Shown: positions 8,167 through 16,947 of the stretch, in pieces | How positions within the stretch are numbered: position 1 is the first letter of the stretch | Layout: each line of letters begins with the position of its first letter | Origin: Botryllus schlosseri | Lineage: Eukaryota; Chordata; Ascidiacea; Stolidobranchia; Styelidae | Length of the DNA stretch: 21,331 bases | Assembly (NCBI GenBank): GCA_000444245.1 | Contig: ATSW01006770.1 | Span: 1 to 21,331 of the forward strand | Direction of reading: 5' to 3' | Notes under the pieces: model-generated | The model's input: the letters and a program-made list of their open reading frames with translations, nothing else | Database searches by the model: none | Told to the model about the DNA's origin: nothing | Position numbers and translations under genes: made by a program

Positions 8167-8767
8167 TTGTCTATCGTGGCAATGTAAATATTGCCTTTGG
8201 CTGCATCCTGCATTATAGAATTCTAAGAACATGTAGCTTTGTTAATCATGTGTTAATCTTGTCGTTTTACCACCAATTTTTATCTCTTAAGCCGAAATTT
8301 CCTTACCGTACGAATTCACTTAGTATGACTTTGCCTGATAATTGACATCTATAGATTTCCTACGTTGTCGGAATCTCAGATGAAATATCTCTATTCGGAA
8401 CATGCTTGCAAATTTTCCCGGTCACATTTTGTATTCACGATTCCAACAGCACTTACGCGTGTGGTTTTATATATTTTAAGCAAGATCCAACCATCCTCGA
8501 GCTAAATTGCTTTTACTTCTGTGTGCTCGATGTGCTCGAATCTTTTGATTCGATTGTACAGTATAGTATCGTAACCTATAAATTTTGTATAAAATGAAAT
8601 AATTTTATGCCGCCTTTCTCGTTTTTTGTTTGTTTTAAACTTGCCTTCCGTCTTTTTTAAACTAAAATTTGTGCGATCGCGCTCTGTAACTCGGCAAACA
8701 GCATCGCTTCGTTATTATCGACCACAATTCTTTGCTTTATTACTAACAATATGCAGTTTGAACATTG

Positions 8768-8773
8768 AATAAA
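8768..8773 (+). terminator. AATAAA hexamer with TG-rich downstream sequence
   Basis: AATAAA is followed by TTTTATTGTATACTGGTTGTT. It could be a distal poly(A) signal of MAP3K7 or chance in AT-rich DNA. Confidence 0.3.
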
Positions 8774-8826
8774 GGTACCTTTTATTGTATACTGGTTGTT
8801 ACGATTCTGAAAGTGTTACTCCAAAG

Positions 8827-8873
8827 CAGGGTTTTAATGACTCGATTCGAGTCGTGATTTTTTGGTCACTCGA
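8827..8873 (-). mobile_element. TCGAGTC-rich MITE, end fragment
   Basis: The sequence CAGGGTTTTAATGACTCG, then ATTCGAGTCGTGATTTTTTGG, matches the left end of the reversed copy at 1672. Only about 47 bp remain. Confidence 0.5.
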
Positions 8874-9870
8874 CGCAGGGTATATCACAAGAAATCAGTT
8901 ACGGCGGAAAACATCACAAGGGCTGTCGGCGGTGCAAAGTTCCCTGTAGTCAATTTCACATGAGTATGTTTGTCGTCCAGATTGGCCTTGACGACTCTCT
9001 GTCGTAATGCGGCTTACTATGGAAACCGTGTGTTATGGTATCAGGGGTATACAAGCTTTGAGTTAACTTCAAAAGGGTGCACCATGGCGAAAGAGCGCTG
9101 AAGTATTCATAATAGCAGTCCGCTTAGATTTGTTGTCGCTATTTTTACGTTTTTGAAGTTCTAAATACGCATATAGTGCTATCATGCTGAATATTGGCGT
9201 GGTGAGTACTCGAGTAGACGCCGTTATGTGCATTTACAATCAATTTGCAAAGTTGTTTTCGCATCCCCAATAGACAATAGTTTTTCCTGCGCGCGAATAA
9301 TGAAGGCTTGAAGCTGGCTAAGGCTGATGCCCATCGCCGTCATAATGACGCCGTGGTACGATTGTGACTGCGTGAACGCAGTGACGCAAACACTAAAGCG
9401 ATTGAGGAATTTATTGATTTTGCCTGAAAATCTAAAACACCAAATAGGGAAAGTGATAAATGAAAGTCATTCGCACCCCACATAAGACACTGCTCAGCTC
9501 AGTCGGATAGTCTGGCAAAGTTACACAAACACACTGAAAGGAATTTTCGCATTTGGTCAAGCAAATGATACTGTAATATGTCCAGTCCATGTCCATTGTC
9601 CACTGTCCAGTCCATATTCAATTACCTTATTCATTTGCGTGCAGACGACTTACGCAAGCGCTCGCCTGCCTGTATGTGACAGCTTCCGCCGACCACTTGC
9701 GCGTTAAAACATTTATTTACACATTTAAAATCACTTGAGTTGTTGGACCCAGATGAAATATAGCAACCTCACACCACAATTTCACGAAGAGAAGATATCA
9801 AATACATCACACAATCTTGATAAGCATACGAACATGAACGAGGCTAGCATTTTTAAAAGGTTAAATTTAC

Positions 9871-10296
9871 ATGTTTAAGGGTTTTCCGCCGGGATGTGGA
9901 ATTTCTACGCTTTCCTCAATATATCGGCTTTGCCGGAGAGGCAACGAAGGGCACCGCTATACGCACTGGAGGAGTATGCTTGCAATAAGTGCCAGTAGTT
10001 CCAACAAAATTTATCGGCTGAGGGGTATTTGGTCGACCCAACTCAAGCTTAGACTAATCGCATCTGCTTCATTTCCGTTGCTGTTGGATTGCGCATGGCG
10101 AAAGGTGGAGAAAGAAATAGTTGCCTCATCCAGCTCTCCAATGACGAATTCCATTACAGCACGGTTTGCTGAAACAATACTTCTGAAACTGAAATCAGAA
10201 GTCTTATTGCACAGTTTGTCGTCGGCACACATCGCATTGCAAATCTGCAAAGGTCCGACCGTGACGGTAACTTTAGGCGATATCATTGGCAATTAG
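9871..10296 (+). other. Region open on both strands, unassigned
   Basis: The plus strand has a 141-codon ATG-started frame. The minus strand is open for 93 codons (10011-10292), with segments such as VTVTVGPLQICNAMC and RAVMEFVIGELDEATISF that look moderately protein-like. The composition is GC-richer than the surroundings. I recognise no family in either direction and see no decisive splice sites, so this could be a decayed gene, an exon on either strand, or chance. Confidence 0.15.
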
Positions 10297-11459
10297 CGGA
10301 ATCGGTTTATGAGCGGTCAGAAATTAGATGGGAATTAAAATTAGGGCATAGAAATATTTCACAAACTATATTAGACTTATATTACCTGCATTTTCCTAAT
10401 AGTATAATCAGACAACTACAATTTCTAGTTTTCCAAGTTGTCAGGACTTTGCTGACATGATGAAGTGACGATCCCACTAAACATTTAGAGAACCACCAAA
10501 CGAGACTCAATGAAAACAAGTTCTGTCTTCGCATACCTGTAATATCATGTACAGTGTACTGTACACCCTGTCTCTGATACATAGCCGCATATTCGAACGA
10601 TCTTACGCTCAAGTCCGCGACGCAGCGCCTAATACTAATCATGAGCACGCCATGCCGAGGTTTGGCCCCAAATCACCTCGACATAAACGACCACGACCAT
10701 ATGCCGGATATAGATCTCTATAACGCAAACAGCTTTGCAGGCTATCAAGTCGAGGGGTTCGTGATACGACGGGAATTATGACTCAGTACACGGGAAAATA
10801 TTATATAAGATGGTCAGATTTTAACCATTTTAACGATAAGCTATGAGCAGATGCGGTCAAAGTATACTCTCTGACGATTGTAAGTATGAGCAATATGCCT
10901 AAATTACAAGTAGGTTACTGTTTTTAGGACATGCAGACAGTACTTGAAGTAGGATCTGAAAATTAGTCATGTAGCTTAAAAGTTGTCTAGATCTTGTAAA
11001 GTAGAAAGTAGGAAAGTTAGGAAGTTTGCGTCACTTTTAGTAGTGTCGTAAGAATTGTATGAAATAGCCTCTCCGCTCCTGTATCACCGTGACTGATGAA
11101 TTTTCAGAAATTGCACCTAGCATTAGTCCCGAAGATGCATCTTGCATTTTAGTAAGTATCCAGCCCCGATTCCACACCTTCTCTTTTTAAGTCCAGACGA
11201 ACAAGTTCTGACATGTCTAGTAAATTGTCACTGTCAGTTCGACTGTTAATTGAGTAGGCCTACTTGATCACCCCTGCTGGATGCATGAATTTCAACTGCA
11301 CATCTACCTACACATCTAAGGAAAGGACGTAGTTTATTTTTGTCCTCGATGTTTTTGCGGCATATACACCGACTCATGATATAGGCCTACATACACACGA
11401 TCTGCGCATATGCATACCTTGAGTGCATGATGTGCATATGCCGCCGGAGAAGGAAGGTG
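10297..11459 (+). other. Unassigned DNA with repeat copy and small palindromes
   Basis: It contains a 46-codon ATG frame (10641-10781) of protein-like but unrecognised composition, an 8-bp perfect inverted repeat TGTACAGT/ACTGTACA (10548-10565), a copy of the GCATCACTTTTA repeat (about 10985-11130) and the 12-bp palindrome AGTAGGCCTACT (11253-11264). No gene is supported. Confidence 0.35.
10985..11130 (+). repeat. GCATCACTTTTA repeat, copy 1
   Basis: Shared landmarks are TTGTAAAGTAGAAAGTAGG, GTTTGCGTCACTTTTAGTAGTG, CCTGTATCACCGTGACTGA, and TTTTCAGAAATTGCACCTA. Related copies lie at about 17995-18125 and 21090-21195. Confidence 0.55.
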
Positions 11460-11655
11460 CAGATATAGCCTTGTAGGGATTTACAAGTCTTGCAGCATCC
11501 CTCCATGCTATCCCAGTAATGCATGAGCGCCAAAGCAGGGAAGTCATAAATACCAGTGTTACTAATCAGGTCTTTGGTCTGACCCGGCCAGGAATCGAAC
11601 CCACGACCTACCGATCAAGAAGCCGGACGCTTCACCATTACGCTATCTTGATCGG
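11460..11655 (-). mobile_element. tRNA-derived SINE, minus strand
   Basis: Read on the minus strand from 11655, the sequence has a Pol III A box (TAGCGTAATGG) and B box (GGTTCGATTCC) at tRNA-like spacing, followed by CTGGCCGGGTC. The acceptor stem does not pair properly and no CCA end is present, so this is a SINE head and not a functional tRNA gene. A 10-bp perfect inverted repeat (CCGATCAAGA at 11611-11620, TCTTGATCGG at 11646-11655) links the anticodon region to the 5' end. The extent of the SINE body toward lower coordinates is a guess. It lies just past the likely poly(A) site of RPAIN. Confidence 0.5.
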
Positions 11656-12406
11656 CTTCTAACGACGAAGTAACACAATAAGGCAAACAACCCATACCAC
11701 CAATCACACGATTTTACATCTTTATTGTAAAAAACAGTATCAAAAGCTTTTGATTTGTGTAATCCCTAGCCAAGGCTACGTCAGAAAATTGCGACAGCAA
11801 TGCGAGTAAGCCTGCATATGATGTTAAGGGTACAACTAGCAGCGAATGAACGTAGAAAAGTTTGTCAGCCCGAATAAATAACATATATAAAAGAACAAAG
11901 AAATCGGCAAGGCTAACTTCAAAAGGAGTCAACAAAATTCCAGAGCGATGCACAGTAGTAGGAGGCAGTTCGTGCCCTTTACTCTATAATCAACAAAACT
12001 AGTTCACCGACATATTCTGGTCTTGCGCTTTAAAAATGTATGCTTTTGGCACTATTTATACGAAAAACGAAGATATCCATATTTTCATGAAAAAAGAGGA
12101 TTAACTTAGTAATTCATTGGCAGACATACGAATGCTCTCAACTCAACTAAAACGCATGAAAATATTTTTGCCAATTCCAGGTGATTACCGCAATGACTAA
12201 TATAAGAGGCAGAACTGGCATTATATTATTTGCGGTACGGTAGCGTAAACGTTCGACTTTTTTCATACTGTCATAACAAGTGATGCATGACTCGAAGACT
12301 CCATTTACTCAAGCACTCGATTTTTACCAGCCTTAATCATGATATTGTCGACGAGAAAACCGAAAAAATTCAAACCTAAACACACAGATATTTACCGGAC
12401 ACTTAC
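11656..12406 (-). other. Probable RPAIN 3' UTR intron and terminal exon
   Basis: This stretch lies downstream of RPAIN on the minus strand. It begins at a perfect splice donor (AAG|GTAAGTG) and ends near an AATAAA. The minus strand offers plausible acceptors such as TTTTGTTGATTATAG (around 11975-11990), but I cannot fix one. The open minus-strand frame at 11714-11953 has a non-ATG start and no recognisable features. Confidence 0.4.
11721..11726 (-). terminator. Probable RPAIN poly(A) signal
   Basis: The minus strand reads ACAATAAAGATG followed within 30 nt by the GT-rich run GTGTGATTGGTGGTATGGG. Hexamer and downstream element are both good. It would end an RPAIN transcript spliced from the donor at 12407. 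Confidence 0.5.
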
Positions 12407-12410
12407 CTTG
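12401..12410 (-). promoter_or_regulatory. Splice donor 17 nt after the RPAIN stop
   Basis: The minus strand reads CACAAG|GTAAGTGT, a full consensus donor, with the exon ending at 12407. A junction this close to the stop (well under 50 nt) would not be expected to trigger nonsense-mediated decay. Confidence 0.6.
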
Positions 12411-12423
12411 TGATCAACCCAAT

Positions 12424-13062
12424 CTAAATAACTATGAACATGTAGTCACAAGAATCACAAGTCATGAGCAAGTTATTACCTAGTTCACTGACTACACCAA
12501 ATATCGGTCTGCCGTTACATTTTTCAGCATGACTAGTCACGCCGACTTTAAGTTGCAAAGCCACGTGTTGAAGCGTTATGCTATCTTGACCAACATCAAT
12601 GCTGATTCCACATTTACAAGTTATTGTGGTTGCAAACATTTCAAGATAATTACATGAGCAAATGGGGCACAGGACTCTTTGATCCAATCGACTTTCGTGG
12701 TCCGTTATCGCCGATGCTATTTCACCGTTTTCATAATCTTTAAGGCGGTCGTGTTGAAGAAGTATTTCCCGTTCTTGTATCATCAATTCCATCTTGATTT
12801 CCTCCATCACTTTGATGATATCGTCAAAATTCGCGTCGTTATCAATTTGCGGATCTAATTCCGACCGTAAAATCTCATCCATCGCGCTATCATCGAGGAC
12901 ATACTTCGGTTCATTAGCGATATTACACTGTTCGCGGAAACGTTGTAGAAATTGAGCCTTGTTTCTTTTCAAACGATCGTGACATCGACGCCTGTAAGAC
13001 TGCTTCCAACCTGGAGAGGCGCATTTGTGTAGCTTTTGATGAGCGGATATGGACTGGTTCAT
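12424..13062 (-). CDS. RPAIN: RPA-interacting protein, single-exon CDS
   Basis: This 212-residue protein matches RPAIN, the adaptor that binds replication protein A and importin beta to carry RPA into the nucleus for replication and repair. The N-terminal basic block SPGWKQSYRRRCHDRLKRNK (residues about 16-35) matches family PxWKExxRxRCxxRxK. An acidic and helical middle follows. The C-terminal zinc finger has CPIC at 132-135, CKC at 149-151, His178 and Cys182, and CDSC at 202-205, ending CDYMFIVI against vertebrate CDTWAVIL. Length is typical of the family. The start is the first in-frame ATG (MNQSIS); the frame is open ten codons further up but without an ATG. Vertebrate RPAIN has several coding introns and this copy has none. 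A perfect donor lies 17 nt past the stop. It could be the native gene or an intact retrocopy. It diverges from MSL3 by about 1.8 kb. Confidence 0.9.
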   Translation of the reverse strand: MNQSISAHQKLHKCASPGWKQSYRRRCHDRLKRNKAQFLQRFREQCNIANEPKYVLDDSAMDEILRSELDPQIDNDANFDDIIKVMEEIKMELMIQEREILLQHDRLKDYENGEIASAITDHESRLDQRVLCPICSCNYLEMFATTITCKCGISIDVGQDSITLQHVALQLKVGVTSHAEKCNGRPIFGVVSELGNNLLMTCDSCDYMFIVI

Positions 13063-13929
13063 AGCGAAAAAATACCACACAGCAGATGGCAAGGAGATTA
13101 GTATAGGTTATTAATATGATGATTATGATATGTAATTATCTGATGAACAATATTATGAATTTTTAATCGTGTTATGTCAGAAAACCTGCTTCACAGGTAA
13201 ACAAGTATGTACTGTACAAACTTTCTCTGTTTGAACATGCGATAGTGATTTGTAGCAAACCATCAGACTTACATACAAACTCACAATCTATAGCTAATTG
13301 ACGCTCAATTAACTACTGAGTGTTTGAGTATAGTTAGAGTCCCCTAAGAAATCTCAGTTCATTTTTTGAAATAAATCCTGCGTGATGAGAGCTTTTTTGA
13401 ATAGAATAATCAAGTAATTATACAGAAAATTCTGCGTGACGTTGCCACCAATTCCACTCTGGGTTAGAGTTAGTATGTATTTTGAAAAATTACTAATTCT
13501 AGTATGATTTAGAAAAATGAGTAGTTTCTACAAGTCTGCAAGCCATTTGAATGGGAATGGGAAACTTTTAAAAAGCATCATTTTCGCCTGCAAGCTAGAT
13601 AAGAAATTTAAACTCGGAAAGCTTGCATTTGGTCAATGCACCACTACAGCTTTCCCAGAGCGGAATTGACGGCAACTTCACCCGCGGCAATAACTTATTG
13701 ATGAAAAAAAAATTTTCAGTGTCGTACCTTCCTAAATATACATATACATGTTACGACAAAAATTGATTCGCCAATAAACCATAGTTTAATCAAATATGCA
13801 GAACCATTACCTCAGTGAAAGCAGAAAGGCTATGATGGAGATATAGTGTTCATAGTTCGCGAAAATGTTGATGGATAAATAAGAAATAAGTGAAGTGCTT
13901 CTTGGACGGTTGGACATTGGACGTACAGA

Positions 13930-14035
13930 ACTTCAATATACAACTTAATAATATATTTATGTTTATATAAGCCTGACTGTTGTCGGCTGATACTCTTCAG
14001 GTGTAATCAAGAGCAACTAGTAAAGAATTGGAAAG
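13930..14035 (+). repeat. GGCTGACACT repeat, copy c
   Basis: Landmarks are CAGAACTTCAATATACAA, GTCGGCTGATACTCTTCAGG and TGTAATCAAGAGCAACTAGTA. The first and last are shared with the copy at 19491-19575. Confidence 0.55.
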
Positions 14036-14311
14036 TACATTGCATACAAGGACTGACCGCCGACAATATCCTCGTCCTCGTATTTCTCTTCTGCCCATTG
14101 TTGATTTTTTGATTGATTTGTGACTGTGACCGAATGTTATCGATGACACGGTTCATTAATTCGAAAACGCATTCGGGAATTTCACTTGACAGGATACAAA
14201 ATACATACTACATAAATATTTTAAATGGCATTGTATACAATATCAAATTAGTATTATTTCTACCACTAATTAAGATTCCGATTCGCCTCGTCTTATTGCT
14301 GTATGCGGTAT

Positions 14312-14363
14312 GCCTCTATGGATAGCCTCCATAGATAGCCTCTATAGATAGCCTCTATAGATA
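14312..14363 (+). repeat. 13-bp tandem repeat, four units
   Basis: Four head-to-tail units of GCCTCTATAGATA occupy 52 bp. Units 3 and 4 are identical and units 1 and 2 each differ by one base. Confidence 0.95.
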
Positions 14364-14744
14364 GTGCATGCTGATGTACACGAGTAGGAGTATATCTATA
14401 TAGTAATATACCAGCTTAGCCATCTAGTACCACTATAAGTTGTTGTTAATCATCATTAGCACAGCAAAAGTTTAGCTTGTCCTAAAAGCATAGCAATTTA
14501 CAGCGTATGCTAAAAGGCTATGCTAAAAGTATCCCGCCAGCTCCTCGCGATGTTTCCGCTAGGCGGCCGAAAAAGAACAGCTTACTAAATCTGCCGCTAA
14601 TTTTAGTATTTTCCGTCGTTTCCGTCGTTTTACGAGACATAAACTAACCTATAGACCTACCGTAGGTTAATTAACTATAGTTTTAGGGGGCGTTTCGACT
14701 TTTTAACGAGTGATATAAGTTACAGTTACTGGTATGTAATTGAC

Positions 14745-14781
14745 ACACTTCTTCTTACCGTTCAATTTACCATTACAACAG
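14745..14781 (+). promoter_or_regulatory. Candidate splice acceptor upstream of MSL3
   Basis: CACTTCTTCTTACCGTTCAA with further pyrimidines leads to ACAACAG ending at 14781. It would give a 123-nt 5' UTR segment before the MSL3 ATG. The site may join to a 5' UTR exon upstream, or could accept a trans-spliced leader. Confidence 0.35.
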
Positions 14782-14815
14782 TTGACACCAGCAATCAAAT
14801 CAAATCAGTGTGTGA

Positions 14816-14902
14816 ATGCATGCAATAGTCAGAAGTAAAATCGTCGTTAAAACTGAAATAGACTTCTTCGTATCAATCCGCTGTGGGAGAACCAAAGTTT
14901 AA
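14816..14902 (+). promoter_or_regulatory. uORF ending 2 nt before the MSL3 start
   Basis: An ATG at 14816 opens a 28-codon frame, in a different frame from MSL3, that stops with TAA at 14900-14902. The MSL3 ATG begins at 14905, so only TC separates stop and start. A second ATG at 14820 opens a two-codon frame (ATG CAA TAG). If both lie in the mature 5' UTR, MSL3 would need leaky scanning or reinitiation. No similarity to a known peptide is seen. Confidence 0.45.
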
Positions 14903-14904
14903 TC

Positions 14905-16623
14905 ATGAAGTACAAGTTCGATGTCGGCGAAAAGGTTCTGTGCTTCGAACCTGACGAAACAAAAGCGCGAGTGCTATACAACGCAAAAGTTATGGACGTT
15001 GACATGCTCAAAGACTCCAAAGGCAGGAAGAAAGTCGAATACAAAATCCACTTTCAAGGCTGGAATCACGCATGGGATCGGTGGGCCGATGAGACATTTG
15101 TGCTGAAAGATGACGAACAAAACAGACAATTACAAAGAAAACTAGCTCACAAAGCGATTAAAAGATTGAGACTGCAAAAAGGTAGAAAGCGTCACCACCT
15201 TCCCGGTATCGCATGTAAGCACGAAGATGGGGAAATGATGGCTGATGTATCGTACAGCTCTGAGGATAGCGTCGAATCTTTCGTCAGTTCAAGCACAAAT
15301 CCAGAAAAGAAGGCCGAAAATGAAGATTACCAAGTCCCTACGAAAAAAATCGCGCTGGGCAGCGCAGTAAAACCTCCAATTTTGCAGCACAATTTAGAAG
15401 ACGAAATATCCGTTACTAGCGAGGAGTTACCGTCCCGCCGTCAAGTTACTCTCGATATACCGCCTTCGTTACGTGCGAGACTCGAGGACGATTTCACGAT
15501 GATAAAAAAACGTGACATGCTCATCAATCTACCCGTATGCCCGAATATCGTTCAAATTCTGGACAATTACGTCAAAAAATTTGCACAACAGTACGTCATA
15601 TTGGTTGATAAACAAAAGTTTTGCGTGCAATCTGCCACGCAAAGCGATTCCGAATTTACACTGCCTCCAGAAAAGCGGTTAAATTTATCTCAAGAAGTGT
15701 GCTGTGACGTTAAACTACTTTTTGATTTCGCGTTACCATTAACTCTATTATACGCACCCGAACGGGCACAATTTAAGCACATGATGCAAAATACAACTTT
15801 TCGCAAAGAAATCATTCACAAATACTACATTGCTGATACCAAATATATTGATCAGCTTCCTCATAAAAGCGCTACGCCAGATGAAAGTGTCTCAACCCCA
15901 AAGCCTGATACCAAACGATCGCACTCAGAAAACCAACATACAACACCAAAACCTTACGTCAAAAAGAAAAACGCAGAAGCCCAGCTTATAGAAGAAACCC
16001 ATAAATATCTAATTCCAAACCAGCCTAATTTGGACCAAACCGGGTTGTCTCAAGACGCGCAAGGCCGAAGGCGCTCCAGTAGGCTGTCTCACCATGAGAC
16101 TATCCCCGCTAAAAGTAGCGACGCACTAATGCCAAAGAGTTTGACTAAAGAATTACCGAAAATGTCCGATACTACTCCGGGATTATACGAGGTCTCTTTG
16201 AAACCGCACGTTTTCCTGAGAGCTCCTACAAGGAAGAGTAATCAAGAGTCACAATCGAGCGGTACGCAGACATTTTACAAAGCTACACCTTCCATGGACA
16301 GGGAAACATACATTACAAGTTGTGGCAGTGATGTAAAAATGATCATCGAACTGAAAAAAATCTGGGACTGGTCAATTTTACCGGATTCTTACGAACCGGA
16401 TGATGGCGTGTTTATTCCGCCTTCATTAATTTACGGTATACACCATTTGTTGAGATTTTTTGTGAAACTGCCTGATATTATGGTAAAAATGGAGATACCC
16501 GAGTATAAGGTTCGGGTTATCATGAAACATTTGCAAGGGTTGTTGAAATTTTTGAGCGAATATGAAAGAGAACTTTTTGAAATCGATTGTTATGTGCCTT
16601 CTAATACGCTGACGTTTGACTGA
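14905..16623 (+). CDS. MSL3: MSL3 chromatin reader, single-exon CDS
   Basis: This 572-residue protein matches male-specific lethal 3, the chromo-barrel and MRG subunit of the MSL complex that directs MOF acetylation of histone H4 Lys16. The chromo barrel spans about 1-85 (GEKVLCFEPDETKARVLY, IHFQGWNHAWDRWADE). The aromatic cage residues known in human MSL3 are all present as Tyr25, Phe50, Trp53 and Trp57. The MRG domain is split, as is usual for MSL3. Its first part, about 178-292 (VTLDIPPSLRARLEDD, DFALPLTLLYAPERAQF), is followed by a low-complexity insert of about 185 residues containing a basic GRRRSSRLS. Its second part spans about 478-562 (PPSLIYGIHHLLRFFVKLP). The protein ends about ten residues short of vertebrate MSL3. 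The start ATG has A at -3, and the protein starts MKYKF against human MKFKF. Vertebrate MSL3 genes have many coding introns and this has none. Both a native intron-poor gene and a retrogene are possible; the intact frame argues for function. Confidence 0.95.
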   Translation: MKYKFDVGEKVLCFEPDETKARVLYNAKVMDVDMLKDSKGRKKVEYKIHFQGWNHAWDRWADETFVLKDDEQNRQLQRKLAHKAIKRLRLQKGRKRHHLPGIACKHEDGEMMADVSYSSEDSVESFVSSSTNPEKKAENEDYQVPTKKIALGSAVKPPILQHNLEDEISVTSEELPSRRQVTLDIPPSLRARLEDDFTMIKKRDMLINLPVCPNIVQILDNYVKKFAQQYVILVDKQKFCVQSATQSDSEFTLPPEKRLNLSQEVCCDVKLLFDFALPLTLLYAPERAQFKHMMQNTTFRKEIIHKYYIADTKYIDQLPHKSATPDESVSTPKPDTKRSHSENQHTTPKPYVKKKNAEAQLIEETHKYLIPNQPNLDQTGLSQDAQGRRRSSRLSHHETIPAKSSDALMPKSLTKELPKMSDTTPGLYEVSLKPHVFLRAPTRKSNQESQSSGTQTFYKATPSMDRETYITSCGSDVKMIIELKKIWDWSILPDSYEPDDGVFIPPSLIYGIHHLLRFFVKLPDIMVKMEIPEYKVRVIMKHLQGLLKFLSEYERELFEIDCYVPSNTLTFD

Positions 16624-16932
16624 TGATATCTTGTGCTCAAATTAATGCTGCTACTGGAATCATCATGCCCAGCAATAATCATTTGCGCCCATGGTATCGG
16701 TGTGTTTTTTAGCCGGGTCCAAAATTTGTTTGACGCCTTCGCAACATTCTAAGCTTCTCTGATTGGATTATTTTTTTAAACGTTCTGCACATCACATCTA
16801 TCACTGCTTCAGCGTATATTTGATTTCAATTACGATGTTAAACATATTCGATACTTCTTGCTTGGGCTTGGGTTAGTGTTGGCGAATCTATCTTCGATAT
16901 CAATCATGTATCTTGTTTCTAGTGTTTTACAG
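16624..16932 (+). other. Short MSL3-TBRG1 spacer with acceptor site
   Basis: Only 324 nt separate the MSL3 stop from the TBRG1 ATG. I see no AATAAA or ATTAAA in it, and no obvious promoter. The spacer ends in the acceptor CTTGTTTCTAGTGTTTTACAG (to 16932), 15 nt before the TBRG1 ATG. This layout fits a short 5' UTR intron of TBRG1 or a dicistronic transcript resolved by trans-splicing. Confidence 0.5.
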
Positions 16933-16947
16933 AACCGAATAATAGCT

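Larger units (their letters stand above)
7817..9870 (+). other. Unassigned AT-rich DNA after MAP3K7
   Basis: This stretch holds a CT microsatellite with an unresolved base (8141-8166), a canonical AATAAA (8768-8773), a short MITE end (8827-8873) and a small perfect hairpin ACTGCG-TGAA-CGCAGT (9367-9382). The open frames between 8106 and 8597 are AT-rich and hydrophobic with no recognisable features. No gene is supported. Confidence 0.4.
13063..14781. other. RPAIN-MSL3 intergenic region
   Basis: The two genes point away from each other, so both promoters should lie here. I see AT-rich sequence, a GGCTGACACT-family repeat (about 13930-14035), a 13-bp tandem repeat (14312-14363), a TATGCTAAAAG duplication near 14512-14530, and the inverted pair AACCTA/TAGGTT near 14645-14667. 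No further gene is supported; the open frame at 14113-14325 is AT-rich noise. Confidence 0.5.

Noticed and set aside
8106-8597. Two AT-rich plus-strand open frames of 63-79 codons
   Set aside because: Hydrophobic low-information sequence next to a CT microsatellite with an N; no start context, splice sites or motifs.
11578-11655. A functional tRNA gene on the minus strand
   Set aside because: A and B boxes are present, but the acceptor stem does not pair, the 5' end instead pairs with the anticodon region, and no terminator run of T follows.
14847-15044. Minus-strand open frame
   Set aside because: Shadow of the MSL3 coding region.
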